Of a stretch of DNA of 64,000 nt, positions 1-7,867 are shown in pieces. This stretch comes from an uncultured Oscillospiraceae bacterium. Lineage in GTDB: Bacteria > Bacillota > Clostridia > Oscillospirales > Oscillospiraceae. Location: positions 62,001-126,000 of the forward strand of contig CAKUBI010000002.1 of NCBI GenBank assembly GCA_934636865.1, written 5' to 3'. The translations under genes were made by a program, and so were the position numbers. The stretch's first letter is position 1; each line of letters begins with the position of its first letter. The notes beneath the pieces were generated by a model. That model was not told where the DNA came from and did no database searches. It worked only from the letters and a program-made list of their open reading frames with translations.

Positions 1-953
1 TTCATCATCTCTTCGGTGCAGGCCCAGTCCTTGTGCTCGGCGTTCTGCGCGAGGAGCTTCTTCTCGAGCGCGTCGATGCCGTCCTTGTCGCCGGCCTGAT
101 AGAGCTTCGTGCGCTCCTCCATGGCTTTGAAGGGGGCCCAGGACTTCGGATACACGATGTCGGCGTCCTTGAAGGCTTCCTTCATGTCGCTGCACTTCTT
201 GAAGCTGCCGCCGGTGGCCGCCGCGTTCTTGCGCGCGATCTCCTCGACTTCGGGCATGACCTCGTAGCCCTCGGGATGGGCGAGCGTCACGTCCATGCCG
301 AAGCGGGTGAACAGGCCGATAACGCCCTGCGGGACGGACAGAGGCTTGCCGTAGCTCGGGGAGTAGGCCCAGGTCATCGCGACCTTCTTGCCCTTGAGGT
401 TCTCCACGCCGCCGAAATAGTGGATGATGTGGAGCATATCGGCCATGCACTGCGTCGGATGGTCCACGTCGCACTGCAGGTTCACGAGCGTCGGGCGCTG
501 CTCGAGGATGCCGTCGCGGTAGCCCTCTTCGAGCGCGTCCATGAAGGTTTTCTGATACTTGTGGCCCTCGCCGATGAACATATCGTCGCGGATGCCGATG
601 ACGTCGGCCATGAACGAGACCATGTTTGCCGTCTCGCGCACGGTCTCGCCGTGGGCGATCTGGGACTTCTTCTCGTCGAGCACCTGCTCCTCAAGGCCCA
701 GCAGGTTGCACGCGGAGGCAAAGGAGAAGCGGGTGCGGGTGGAGTTGTCGCGGAAGATGGAAATGCCGAGGCCGGAGTTGAAGACCTTGGTGTTCTTGTT
801 GCGCTCGCGCAGGTCGCGCAGCGCGTCGGCCACGGTAAAGACCGCGTCGATCTCCTCGTCGGTCTTGTCCCAGGTCCAGTAGAAGTCGGTCTTGTACATG
901 TTATTGATGTGCAGCGTCTCAAGATGACGCGCCAGTTCAACAGTCTTGCTCAT
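1..953 (-). CDS. ygeW: YgeW knotted carbamoyltransferase (3' end cut by window edge)
   Basis: Aspartate/ornithine carbamoyltransferase superfamily, YgeW branch, which is linked to anaerobic purine catabolism. The visible 317 residues start at an ATG preceded by AAGGAG. They include the carbamoyl-phosphate motif STRTR at residues 71-75 and an HPTQ motif near residue 165, both typical of active transcarbamoylases. Family members are about 395 aa, so roughly 80 C-terminal residues lie outside the window. The gene follows ygeY on the same strand after a 196-bp gap, giving the order ygeY-ygeW. The family is thought to act on a carbamoylated product of purine breakdown such as ureidopropionate- or oxamate-type compounds; the substrate here is not determinable. 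The family assignment is firm. Confidence 0.9.
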   Translation of the reverse strand, partial: MSKTVELARHLETLHINNMYKTDFYWTWDKTDEEIDAVFTVADALRDLRERNKNTKVFNSGLGISIFRDNSTRTRFSFASACNLLGLEEQVLDEKKSQIAHGETVRETANMVSFMADVIGIRDDMFIGEGHKYQKTFMDALEEGYRDGILEQRPTLVNLQCDVDHPTQCMADMLHIIHYFGGVENLKGKKVAMTWAYSPSYGKPLSVPQGVIGLFTRFGMDVTLAHPEGYEVMPEVEEIARKNAAATGGSFKKCSDMKEAFKDADIVYPKSWAPFKAMEERTKLYQAGDKDGIDALEKKLLAQNAEHKDWACTEEMM

Positions 954-1000
954 GGGTGATGTTCTCCTTTATCTGTATAGTATAATCGAAATACCTTGTT

Positions 1001-1028
1001 TTATTTGCGCCGCGCACGGCGCAAATAA
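1001..1028. repeat. 12-bp inverted repeat upstream of ygeW
   Basis: Perfect arms of 12 bp (TTATTTGCGCCG and its complement) flank a 4-nt loop about 50 bp upstream of the ygeW start. A TATACT-like -10 lies just downstream on the minus strand near 981-986, so the palindrome could be an operator or a 5' hairpin. No T-run follows it, which argues against a terminator for ygeY. Confidence 0.5.
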
Positions 1029-1115
1029 TCCTGATTCCTTCCGGAGGACGACATGCGCGTCCGCAGGAACACTTTGCAGTGCGCGGCGCGGTGAGCACCG
1101 CACGCTGAAAGCCTG

Positions 1116-1143
1116 TTTGAAAACGTGCCTGCACGTTTTCAAA
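1116..1143. repeat. 13-bp inverted repeat just after ygeY
   Basis: Arms TTTGAAAACGTGC and GCACGTTTTCAAA are separated by only two bases, 7 bp beyond the ygeY stop. No clear U-tract follows on the minus strand, so it may be an RNA-stabilising hairpin, a protein site or a weak terminator. Confidence 0.55.
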
Positions 1144-1149
1144 ATGACG

Positions 1150-2547
1150 TTACTTGATATCGTTGCCCGTCAGCTCCTGGCGGAAGGAGGTGGCGGATTC
1201 ATTCTTGTCGCCGGGCTTGTAGAGGCCGGGAACGGCGGCGTAGAGCGCCGCGCAGGTGACGAGATCCTGCTTCCAGGTGATCTCGTTGGGCGCGTGGGCC
1301 TGGCTCTCGGCGCCGGGACCGAAGCCGACGCAGGGGATGCCGTAGCGGCCCTGAATGGAAACGCCGTTGGTGGAGAAGGTCCACTTGTCGGTCAGCGGAC
1401 GGCCCGCGCGGGTGGACATGGCCTTTTCATCGGAGCCGATGCGCTCAGTGCCCCAGAGGGCGTGGTGCGCGTCCACGAGCGCCTGCACGTGGGGCGCGGT
1501 TTCCTTATTGATCCAGGTGGGGAAGAAGGCCTCGGTCTCGTAGACGTGGCCGGTCCAGGACGGACGGTCGTACATGTACATGGAGACCTTGATGTCCTTG
1601 GCATACTTTTTGCAGGCGGGCAGGTCCTCGATCTCCTTTAAGCAGGACTGATACGTCTCGCCCGCAGTCATGCGGCGGTCGATCGAGATCGAGCAGGAGT
1701 CGGCGACGGCGCAGCGGGAGGGAGAGGTGAAGAAGATCTGGCTCGTGGTGCAGGTGCCGCGGCCGAGGAAGCGCGCGTCCTCCCAATGCTCGGGATTATA
1801 CTTCGGGTCGAGCATCTTGACAAGACCCTTGATCTCCTGATCGTCGGAAGCATCGTTCTCGTTCAGGTCGCGCACATTGAGCAGGACCTCGGCCATCTTG
1901 TGAATGGCGTTGTCGCCGCGCTCGGGCGCGGAGCCGTGGCAGGAGACGCCGTGCATGTCCACGCGGATCTCCATGCGGCCGCGGTGACCGCGGTAGATGC
2001 CGCCGTCGGTCGGCTCGGTGGAGATGACGAATTCGATCTGGCTGCGCGCGTCCTCGGGGCCCTTGAAGTACTCGTTCACGATGGACTGCCAGCACATGCC
2101 GTCGCAGTCCTCCTCCTGCACGGAGCCGACGACCATGATCTTATAGCCCTCGGGGATGAGGCCGAGATCCTTCATGATCTTCGTGCCGTAGGCGGCGGCG
2201 GCCATGCCGCCCTCCTGGTCCGAGCCGCCGCGGCCGTAGATGACCTTGTCGTCCTCATAGCCCTCATACGGGTCGTGCGTCCAGTTTTCGCGGTTGCCGA
2301 TGCCGACGGTGTCGATGTGGGAGTCGATGGCGATGATCTTGTCGCCCGAGCCCATCCAGCCGATGACGTTGCCGAGCTGGTCGATCTCGACCTTGTCGTA
2401 GCCGAGCTTTTCCATCTCCTCCTTGATGCGCATCACAACGCCCTTTTCCTCGCAGCTCTCGCTGGGGATGGCAATCATATCGCGCAGGAAGCGGGTCATA
2501 TCGGGGCCGTAGGCCTGTGCCGCCTTTTTGATAGCTTCAAAATCCAT
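1150..2547 (-). CDS. ygeY: YgeY family selenium metabolism-linked M20 hydrolase
   Basis: M20 metallopeptidase/amidohydrolase of the YgeY family (465 aa, normal length). The metal site is visible: SHIDTVG with H77 and D79, [10 protein letters not shown] with D110, and VQEEDCDG around residues 145-152. The start has a good Shine-Dalgarno sequence (GGAGG) and sits below a strong promoter at 2616-2643. YgeY genes co-occur with ygeW, ygfK, ssnA and xanthine dehydrogenase in bacteria that degrade purines or uric acid anaerobically. The enzyme probably hydrolyses an N-acyl or N-carbamoyl intermediate, but the exact substrate is inference. Divergent from the regulator gene at 2794. Confidence 0.92.
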   Translation of the reverse strand: MDFEAIKKAAQAYGPDMTRFLRDMIAIPSESCEEKGVVMRIKEEMEKLGYDKVEIDQLGNVIGWMGSGDKIIAIDSHIDTVGIGNRENWTHDPYEGYEDDKVIYGRGGSDQEGGMAAAAYGTKIMKDLGLIPEGYKIMVVGSVQEEDCDGMCWQSIVNEYFKGPEDARSQIEFVISTEPTDGGIYRGHRGRMEIRVDMHGVSCHGSAPERGDNAIHKMAEVLLNVRDLNENDASDDQEIKGLVKMLDPKYNPEHWEDARFLGRGTCTTSQIFFTSPSRCAVADSCSISIDRRMTAGETYQSCLKEIEDLPACKKYAKDIKVSMYMYDRPSWTGHVYETEAFFPTWINKETAPHVQALVDAHHALWGTERIGSDEKAMSTRAGRPLTDKWTFSTNGVSIQGRYGIPCVGFGPGAESQAHAPNEITWKQDLVTCAALYAAVPGLYKPGDKNESATSFRQELTGNDIK

Positions 2548-2615
2548 GGTTGACCTCCGTTAAAAGTAATAAGAAATCCGATCGTTCGACGTAAAATTTC
2601 TGTTAGACTGTCTTT

Positions 2616-2643
2616 ATCATAGCATAAGAACAGCAGTTGTCAA
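2616..2643 (-). promoter_or_regulatory. Promoter of ygeY
   Basis: On the minus strand TTGACA (2638-2643) is followed after 16 bp by TATGAT (2616-2621) with an upstream TGC, giving an extended -10. It lies about 70 bp upstream of the ygeY start and is one of the best sigma-A-type promoters in the window. Confidence 0.7.
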
Positions 2644-2682
2644 ACAAAAAATTTGAAAAGCAAAAATTTTTTAAGAAAGTGA

Positions 2683-2710
2683 TTGCAATTCGCAGGGATT
2701 ATGGTATCAT
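2683..2710 (+). promoter_or_regulatory. Promoter of the regulator / PLP-enzyme operon
   Basis: TTGCAA (2683-2688), 16 bp, TATCAT (2705-2710), pointing at the regulator gene. The two divergent promoters lie within 100 bp of each other, so a regulator bound here could control both arms. Confidence 0.5.
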
Positions 2711-2793
2711 AGGGATGAAAGATCATGCCTTCGCAAAAGGAAAGCTGTGCAATTTGCACAGCAAAACGCGGAGATCAGGAAGAGGAGGGATAG

Positions 2794-3438
2794 ATTATAG
2801 AAGCCGCAACGCTGAAAACACTTGAACAGGTCGCAAAGGGCATCGCCGCAACGTTCGGCAGCAGCTGCGAGGTCGTCATCCACGACGTCGGCGCAAAGCA
2901 CCCCGAGCACTCGATCGTCGCCATCGAGAACGGCCACGTTACCGGGCGCAAGGTCGGCGACGGCGCGTCGCACGTCGTGCTCGAGCAGGTGCGTCAGGCC
3001 GACGCGCAGCCGAACGACCACCTGAGCTACCTCACGCGGACCCCGGACGGGAAGATCCTCAAGTCCTCCACGATGTACATCCGCGGCAGGAACGGCAAGG
3101 TCGCGGCGATCCTCGGCATCAACTACGACATTTCCTCGCTTTTGATGGTCGAGGGCGCGGTGCACGAGCTGATCGACACGCGGGACCACTCGCAAAGCGA
3201 GCCGGAAAAGATCGTGAACGTCAACGAGCTGCTCGACGAGCTGATCGCGCAGTCGGTGGCGCTTGTGGGAAAGCCCGTCGCGCTGATGAACAAGGACGAC
3301 AAGATGCGGGCCATCGGCTTTTTGAGCCAGAACGGAGCGTTTCTCATCACCAAATCCGGCGACAAGGTCGCCAAATACTTCGGCATATCGAAATACACAC
3401 TCTATTCTTATATTGATAAACAACAGGAGGAGAAGTAA
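2794..3438 (+). CDS. YheO/DauR-like transcriptional regulator (PAS_6 plus HTH_22), apparent non-ATG start
   Basis: The frame encodes an N-terminal YheO-like PAS domain (about residues 3-115; EVVIHDVG and ILGINYDIS are visible) and a C-terminal HTH_22 domain (about 135-214, ending GDKVAKYFGISKYTLYSYID). This is the domain order of DauR/YheO regulators. The PAS domain begins immediately after an in-frame TAG at 2791, and AGGAGGG at 2783-2789 sits just before it. No ATG, GTG or TTG occurs in frame until a GTG at 2977, which would delete half the PAS domain. I therefore place the start at ATT 2794 (ATA 2797 and CTG 2812 are alternatives). The stop is 3 bp before the next gene. It probably controls this operon and ygeY-ygeW. 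Confidence 0.72.
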   Translation: MIEAATLKTLEQVAKGIAATFGSSCEVVIHDVGAKHPEHSIVAIENGHVTGRKVGDGASHVVLEQVRQADAQPNDHLSYLTRTPDGKILKSSTMYIRGRNGKVAAILGINYDISSLLMVEGAVHELIDTRDHSQSEPEKIVNVNELLDELIAQSVALVGKPVALMNKDDKMRAIGFLSQNGAFLITKSGDKVAKYFGISKYTLYSYIDKQQEEK

Positions 3439-3441
3439 ACC

Positions 3442-4923
3442 ATGGGCAAGATCGATTTAACCATCAATAAGACGGGCCTTGCGCACAACATCCAGAAGGC
3501 CAGGGAAAACAACGTCATCATCCCGACCATCGCGCAGATGCAGCACCCCGAGACCATTCCTGAAAAGATCCAGGAAAAGCTCAAGGGCGTGGGCCTGTGG
3601 GATGTGAACCCGCTCAACCTCTTCCGCATCACGTGGAAGAACGAGGCCAAGGAGACCGGCGGGCTTTATCAGGCCGTGCCGAACTATGTCGAGATCCCGT
3701 CCGAGCTTTCGGGCGTCAAGTGCCGCATCCTCGCCATGGCGGGCAAGTGGTTCCCCACGGGCTGCCACAAGGTCGGCGCTTCCTTCGGCTGCCTTGCCCC
3801 GCGCCTTGTGACCGGTCAGTTCGACGCGACCTACCACCACGCCGTGTGGCCCTCCACGGGCAACTACTGCCGCGGCGGCGCGTTCAACAGTAAGCTCCTC
3901 GCCGTCGATTCCGTCGCCATTCTCCCCGCGGAGATGAGCAAGGAACGCTTCGACTGGCTCTCCAAGATCGCCGGTCAGGTCATCGCGACGCCGGGCTGCG
4001 AGTCGAACGTCAAGGAAATTTTCGACAAGACCTGGGAGCTCAAGCAGGATCCCAGTATGATGATCTTCAACCAGTTTGAAGAGATGGGCAACCCGCTGTG
4101 GCACTACAACGTCACGGGCAGCGCCCTCGCGGACCTCTTTGAAGCCGTGAAGAAGCCCGGCCAGCGTCTTGCGGGCGCGTGCTTCACCTCCGGCTCCGCC
4201 GGTACGATGTCGGCGGGCGACCTCCTCAAGGAGCGCTATCCCGGCCTGAAGCTCGGCGTGGGCGAAGCGCTGCAGTGCCCGACCATCCTCAATAACGGTT
4301 TCGGCGGCCACCGCATCGAAGGCATCGGCGACAAGCACATCCCCTGGATCCACAACGTTAAGAACACCGACATGGCCATCGCCATCGACGACGAGGATTC
4401 CCAGCGCCTGCTGCGCCTGTTCAACACGAAGGAAGGCCGGAAGTACCTCAGAGAAGAGCTCAAGCTCTCCGACGAGCTCATCGAAAAGCTCACCTGGCTC
4501 GGCATCTCCGGCATCGCGAACGTGCTGTGCTGCATCAAGATGGCCAAGTATTACGAGCTGACCGAGGACGACGTGCTCTGCACCGTCCTGACCGACTCCG
4601 CCGTGATGTACGGCAGCCGCATCGAGGAGCTCAACGAGATGCACGGCGCCTACAATGAAGAAGAGGCCCGCCTCGACCACAACCTGCACATGCTCGGCCT
4701 CAAAACCGACAGCATGATGGAGCTGACCTACGAGGACCGCAAGCGCATCCACAACCTCAAGTACTACACCTGGGTCGAGCAGCAGGCGCGCGACGTCAAG
4801 GACCTCAACGCGCTCTGGTACGACACCAAGGGCACGTGGGACGCCGTCCACGCGCAGGCAGCTGAGCTCGACGAGCTCATCAACGAGTTCAACGAAGAGA
4901 CCGGCCTTCTCAAGGCGCTCTAA
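3442..4923 (+). CDS. Fold-type II PLP-dependent enzyme, function unknown
   Basis: A 493-aa protein with hallmarks of the cysteine-synthase/threonine-synthase superfamily. The likely Schiff-base lysine is K110 in TGCHKVGASFG. A substrate-loop motif STGNYCRGGAF lies near residues 138-148, and a phosphate-binding glycine loop TSGSAGTMSAGD near 250. It resembles proteins usually named pyridoxal-5'-phosphate-dependent protein subunit beta in Clostridia. It is not diaminopropionate ammonia-lyase YgeX by sequence, although it occupies a similar context. The start is preceded by AGGAGGAG overlapping the end of the regulator gene, so the two are co-transcribed. The role could be beta-elimination from a diamino or ureido amino acid; this is inference. 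Confidence 0.8.
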   Translation: MGKIDLTINKTGLAHNIQKARENNVIIPTIAQMQHPETIPEKIQEKLKGVGLWDVNPLNLFRITWKNEAKETGGLYQAVPNYVEIPSELSGVKCRILAMAGKWFPTGCHKVGASFGCLAPRLVTGQFDATYHHAVWPSTGNYCRGGAFNSKLLAVDSVAILPAEMSKERFDWLSKIAGQVIATPGCESNVKEIFDKTWELKQDPSMMIFNQFEEMGNPLWHYNVTGSALADLFEAVKKPGQRLAGACFTSGSAGTMSAGDLLKERYPGLKLGVGEALQCPTILNNGFGGHRIEGIGDKHIPWIHNVKNTDMAIAIDDEDSQRLLRLFNTKEGRKYLREELKLSDELIEKLTWLGISGIANVLCCIKMAKYYELTEDDVLCTVLTDSAVMYGSRIEELNEMHGAYNEEEARLDHNLHMLGLKTDSMMELTYEDRKRIHNLKYYTWVEQQARDVKDLNALWYDTKGTWDAVHAQAAELDELINEFNEETGLLKAL

Positions 4924-4937
4924 AACAGGGAGCAAAC

Positions 4938-4975
4938 AAAAGGGGATATCTCTTCCGGAAGAGATATCCCCTTTT
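4938..4975 (+). terminator. Perfect 38-bp palindrome, terminator or attenuator
   Basis: Two 19-nt arms (AAAAGGGGATATCTCTTCC and complement) meet at CCGG and end in TTTT. It lies 15 bp after the PLP gene and 45 bp before the threonine synthase-like gene, both on the plus strand. It is a plausible intrinsic terminator with limited read-through into the next gene. Confidence 0.7.
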
Positions 4976-5019
4976 GAGCAGGGCCCGCGCCTGTGCGGAC
5001 CATTTTAGGAGAATATAAC

Positions 5020-6264
5020 ATGCTGAAAAACGTCAAATGTGCGCGCTGCGTCAAGTGCGGCAGGGAATATGAGGCAGTGCCGAACCTCACGAACTGCGAG
5101 TGCGGCGGCATCCTCGATATCATCTACGATTACGACTACATCAAAAAGAATCTGACAAAGGAAAAGCTCAAGTCACGCCCGAACACGATGTGGCGCTACC
5201 GCGAGCTGCTGCCGGTCGAGGAAACGACGCCCGACACGCCGCTGCGCGTGGGCTGGAGCCCGCTCTACGAGGAGCCGCGCCTTGCCGAAAAGCTCGGGCT
5301 GAAGGCGCTCTGGGTCAAGGACGACGGTCAGAACCCGACCGCGTCGCTCAAGGACCGCGCCTCCGCCATGGCGGTCGCCAAGGCGGGCGAGGCCGGCGCG
5401 AAGATCATCGCCTGTTCCTCCACGGGCAACGCGGCAAGCTCCCTTGCGGGCAACGCCGCAGCCGCGGGCATCAAGACCTTTATCTTCGTTCCCGAGCGCG
5501 CGCCCAAGGGCAAGGTCGCGCAGCTGATGACCTTCGGCGCGAATGTCATCTCCGTCAAGGGCAACTATGAGGAGACCTTCGAGCTCTCGAAAAAGGCCAT
5601 CGACAAGTGGGGCTGGTACAACCGCAACGCGGCCATCAACCCCTACCTCTCCGAGGGCAAAAAGACCGTCTCGCTCGAGATCGCCGAGCAGCTTGACTGG
5701 AAGATGCCGGACTATCTTGCCATCTCCGTCGGCGACGGCTGCACCATCGCGGGCGTGTGGAAGGGCCTCAAGGATCTCTACGCCATCGGCTTTATCGACA
5801 GGCTCCCGCGTCTGATCTCCGCGCAGGCCGAGGGCTGCCACCCCATCAACCGCGCCATCGCGGAGAACAAGCCCTGGGAGCCGATGGAGGAGAACACGCT
5901 GGCCGACTCCATCGCCGTCGGCGTGCCGCGCAACGCGGACAAGGCGCTCATGGCGATCCGCGAGTCGAACGGCATCGTCGTGAACGTGACGGACGAGGAG
6001 ATCATGGCGGCGCAGAAGCTGCTGGGCACGACCTGCGGCGTATTCGGCGAGCCGGCGGGCGTGACCGGTACGGCGGCGGTGAAGAAGCTCTGCGAGCAGG
6101 GCGTGCTCGGGGCGAACGACACGGTCGTCTCCGTCGTGACGGGCAACGGCCTCAAGGACGTGGCCAACGCCATCAAATTCTGCGGCGAGCCGATGAGCCT
6201 GCCGAACGATCTTGACCTGCTGGTCGAGGAGTTCGATAAGCGCGGCATCAAAACGGAAGCGTAA
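5020..6264 (+). CDS. Threonine synthase-family PLP enzyme
   Basis: A 414-aa fold-type II PLP enzyme. The N-terminus is a small zinc-ribbon-like segment (C10, C13, C26, C28) typical of the long ThrC branch. The PLP lysine is K111 in NPTASLKDRAS. The SSTGNAASSLAGNAA loop and a C-terminal VVSVVTGNGLKD complete the family pattern. The start was chosen at the ATG after TAGGAGAA rather than the ATG 27 bp upstream. It could make threonine from phosphohomoserine. No hom or thrB gene is nearby, however, and the gene follows a purine-linked operon, so a catabolic beta-elimination role such as that of YgeX is possible. Confidence 0.8.
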   Translation: MLKNVKCARCVKCGREYEAVPNLTNCECGGILDIIYDYDYIKKNLTKEKLKSRPNTMWRYRELLPVEETTPDTPLRVGWSPLYEEPRLAEKLGLKALWVKDDGQNPTASLKDRASAMAVAKAGEAGAKIIACSSTGNAASSLAGNAAAAGIKTFIFVPERAPKGKVAQLMTFGANVISVKGNYEETFELSKKAIDKWGWYNRNAAINPYLSEGKKTVSLEIAEQLDWKMPDYLAISVGDGCTIAGVWKGLKDLYAIGFIDRLPRLISAQAEGCHPINRAIAENKPWEPMEENTLADSIAVGVPRNADKALMAIRESNGIVVNVTDEEIMAAQKLLGTTCGVFGEPAGVTGTAAVKKLCEQGVLGANDTVVSVVTGNGLKDVANAIKFCGEPMSLPNDLDLLVEEFDKRGIKTEA

Positions 6265-6269
6265 CAGAA

Positions 6270-6300
6270 AAAGAAGTCCCGCGATTCGCGGGACTTCTTT
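6270..6300. terminator. Bidirectional terminator between convergent genes
   Basis: Arms AAAGAAGTCCCGCG and complement around a 3-nt loop, with T/A tracts on both sides. It serves the threonine synthase-like gene (plus) and the acyltransferase (minus, stop at 6302). Confidence 0.85.
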
Positions 6301-6301
6301 A

Positions 6302-7363
6302 TTATACGAAGTACTTTCTGACGAATGGGGCGTGATGCAGCAGCGCCGAGACAAGGAACGCCGCCGTGCCGATGAGAAGCGTCAGCAGCGGGACGGAGAG
6401 AAACACGTTGAGCGACAGCGTGTTGAAGCCCCAGAAGTGGTCGAGTGCTTCAATGAACATCGGGTGCACGAGGTACGCGCCGAAGCTCCAGCGCGAGAGC
6501 GCGCGGATGCGCGCGTGCCCGACTTCACCGAGCTTCGGGAAGTTGAGGTGATTGCGGGCAAAGAGGAAGACCGCAAGGCAGACGAACAGCACGTTGAACG
6601 TATCGTAGCCGTAGAACAGCTCCGTCGCCGTGTCGATCCTGCGCGAGGCGAACGACGTCATCACGATCGTGAGCACGAAGCCCAGCACGCCGAGCGCGTA
6701 GATGATATGCTCGGCCCGGCGGGAAAATTCCTTCCGGCTCATGTAGTAGCCGAGGACGAAATAGGGCGTGAAGCCGAGCGTGAAATGATAGTAGAAATTG
6801 CCGACGAGCGCCTTGAACTTTGCGCTCTCCTCCCAGGAAAAGAGAGACAGATACGCCGCGATCTGCGGGAAGAGAAAGCTGAAAAGGAGCGTTACGAGAA
6901 GAAGCCAGCGCAGCAGCGCTTCGTCCCGCACGATGGGCCGCAGCAGCGGCACGAGCAGGTAGAGCCCCACGATCATAAAGAGGAACCACATGTGATAGTG
7001 GCCGTTGAAAAACTGCTGCAAGGCGATGTCCGGCGGGCAGTCGTTGACCTTCGCCATGTAGAGCGCATAGAGCGCCGACCAGAACACGAAGGCCGCGATG
7101 ATACGCGCAACGTTCTTTTTAAGGATGTGACCGATGCTCTGCGTGCCGGAGAGGAAGAGCGCGCCGCTGATCATGACGAAAACGGGCACGGCCCAGCGTA
7201 CGGCGCTGTCGTAAAGGTTAAACGCCTGCCAGGCATTCGACGAAACATCCGTGTCCGCCCAGTGCTGCGCCGAGAGGTGCAGCGCAACGACGGCAAAGGT
7301 CGCAAGGATGCGCAGCACGTCGAAATACGCGACGCGCTGCGGTCCGGAAGAGTTTTCGCTCAC
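6302..7363 (-). CDS. Membrane acyltransferase, acyltransferase-3 family
   Basis: A 353-aa polytopic protein starting with the family signature YFDVLRILATFAVVALHLS at residues 13-31, followed by about ten hydrophobic segments and ARIRALSRWSFGAYLVHP near the C-terminus. Acyltransferase-3 proteins transfer acetyl or other acyl groups to surface polysaccharides or lipids in the cytoplasmic membrane (OatA/WecH-like). It has no extracellular SGNH domain. It overlaps the upstream gene by 4 bp (ATGA), so the two form a pair. The substrate is unknown. Confidence 0.85.
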   Translation of the reverse strand: MSENSSGPQRVAYFDVLRILATFAVVALHLSAQHWADTDVSSNAWQAFNLYDSAVRWAVPVFVMISGALFLSGTQSIGHILKKNVARIIAAFVFWSALYALYMAKVNDCPPDIALQQFFNGHYHMWFLFMIVGLYLLVPLLRPIVRDEALLRWLLLVTLLFSFLFPQIAAYLSLFSWEESAKFKALVGNFYYHFTLGFTPYFVLGYYMSRKEFSRRAEHIIYALGVLGFVLTIVMTSFASRRIDTATELFYGYDTFNVLFVCLAVFLFARNHLNFPKLGEVGHARIRALSRWSFGAYLVHPMFIEALDHFWGFNTLSLNVFLSVPLLTLLIGTAAFLVSALLHHAPFVRKYFV

Positions 7364-7857
7364 GCCTGCCCTGCCTTTTCCGCGTCCTCCGCGCCGTCAG
7401 GCGCGGCTTCCGCATTTGCCGCATCGTCCGGTGCGTTGGGGGCGGCGGAGAGCTGCGTCTGCTCGGCCATGGCGGCGGCGCGGCCCTCCTCGCGTGCCTG
7501 CGCGACAGCCTGCTCGCGTTCCTTTTCCGCCCTGGTGCGTTCCTTTTCGACCATGTGCTTTGCGTGCTTGTTCTGCAGCTTGAAAACAAGGCGCAGCACG
7601 AGGACGAGCACCACGGCGAAAAGACCGAACCAGCTCCAGAATTTGAGCTGAAGGAGCGTTTTGAACGTCCAGTATTTTGCCTGCATCCCGAGGAAGCAGA
7701 AGAGGATGGACACCGCGAGCGCCGCGCCGAAGAGCAGCACCCACAGCACCGACTTGACCGCGCTGCGCTTGCGCACGCGCAGGTGTGCGATCAGAAACAG
7801 AATGCTCAGCAGGAAAAACGCAGGAAACTGCGCCAGCAGTATTTCTCTAAAATCCAT
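7360..7857 (-). CDS. Hypothetical membrane protein with coiled-coil tail
   Basis: A 165-aa protein with hydrophobic segments at about residues 8-25, 35-58 and 73-92. A highly charged Lys/Glu/Arg/Ala-rich helix follows (about 95-135), then a low-complexity Ala/Asp/Glu tail. I do not recognise a family. Its stop overlaps the start of the acyltransferase, and it starts 10 bp below the hydantoinase stop, so it may be read together with hydA or from its own start. A role as partner of the acyltransferase is a guess from position only. Confidence 0.6.
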   Translation of the reverse strand: MDFREILLAQFPAFFLLSILFLIAHLRVRKRSAVKSVLWVLLFGAALAVSILFCFLGMQAKYWTFKTLLQLKFWSWFGLFAVVLVLVLRLVFKLQNKHAKHMVEKERTRAEKEREQAVAQAREEGRAAAMAEQTQLSAAPNAPDDAANAEAAPDGAEDAEKAGQA

Positions 7858-7867
7858 TGGTATCCCC

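Noticed and set aside
2637..2825. 62-codon frame MSNKKFEKQ... in the divergent promoter region
   Set aside because: It overlaps the promoter and the Shine-Dalgarno sequence of the regulator, is Lys/Arg-rich only because of AT-rich DNA, and shows no family.
3457..4935. 492-codon open frame antisense to the PLP enzyme
   Set aside because: No ribosome-binding site and no family features; shadow of the plus-strand gene.
6212..7651. 479-codon plus-strand frame over the acyltransferase pair
   Set aside because: Arg/Glu/His-rich shadow. The minus strand encodes a recognisable membrane acyltransferase.
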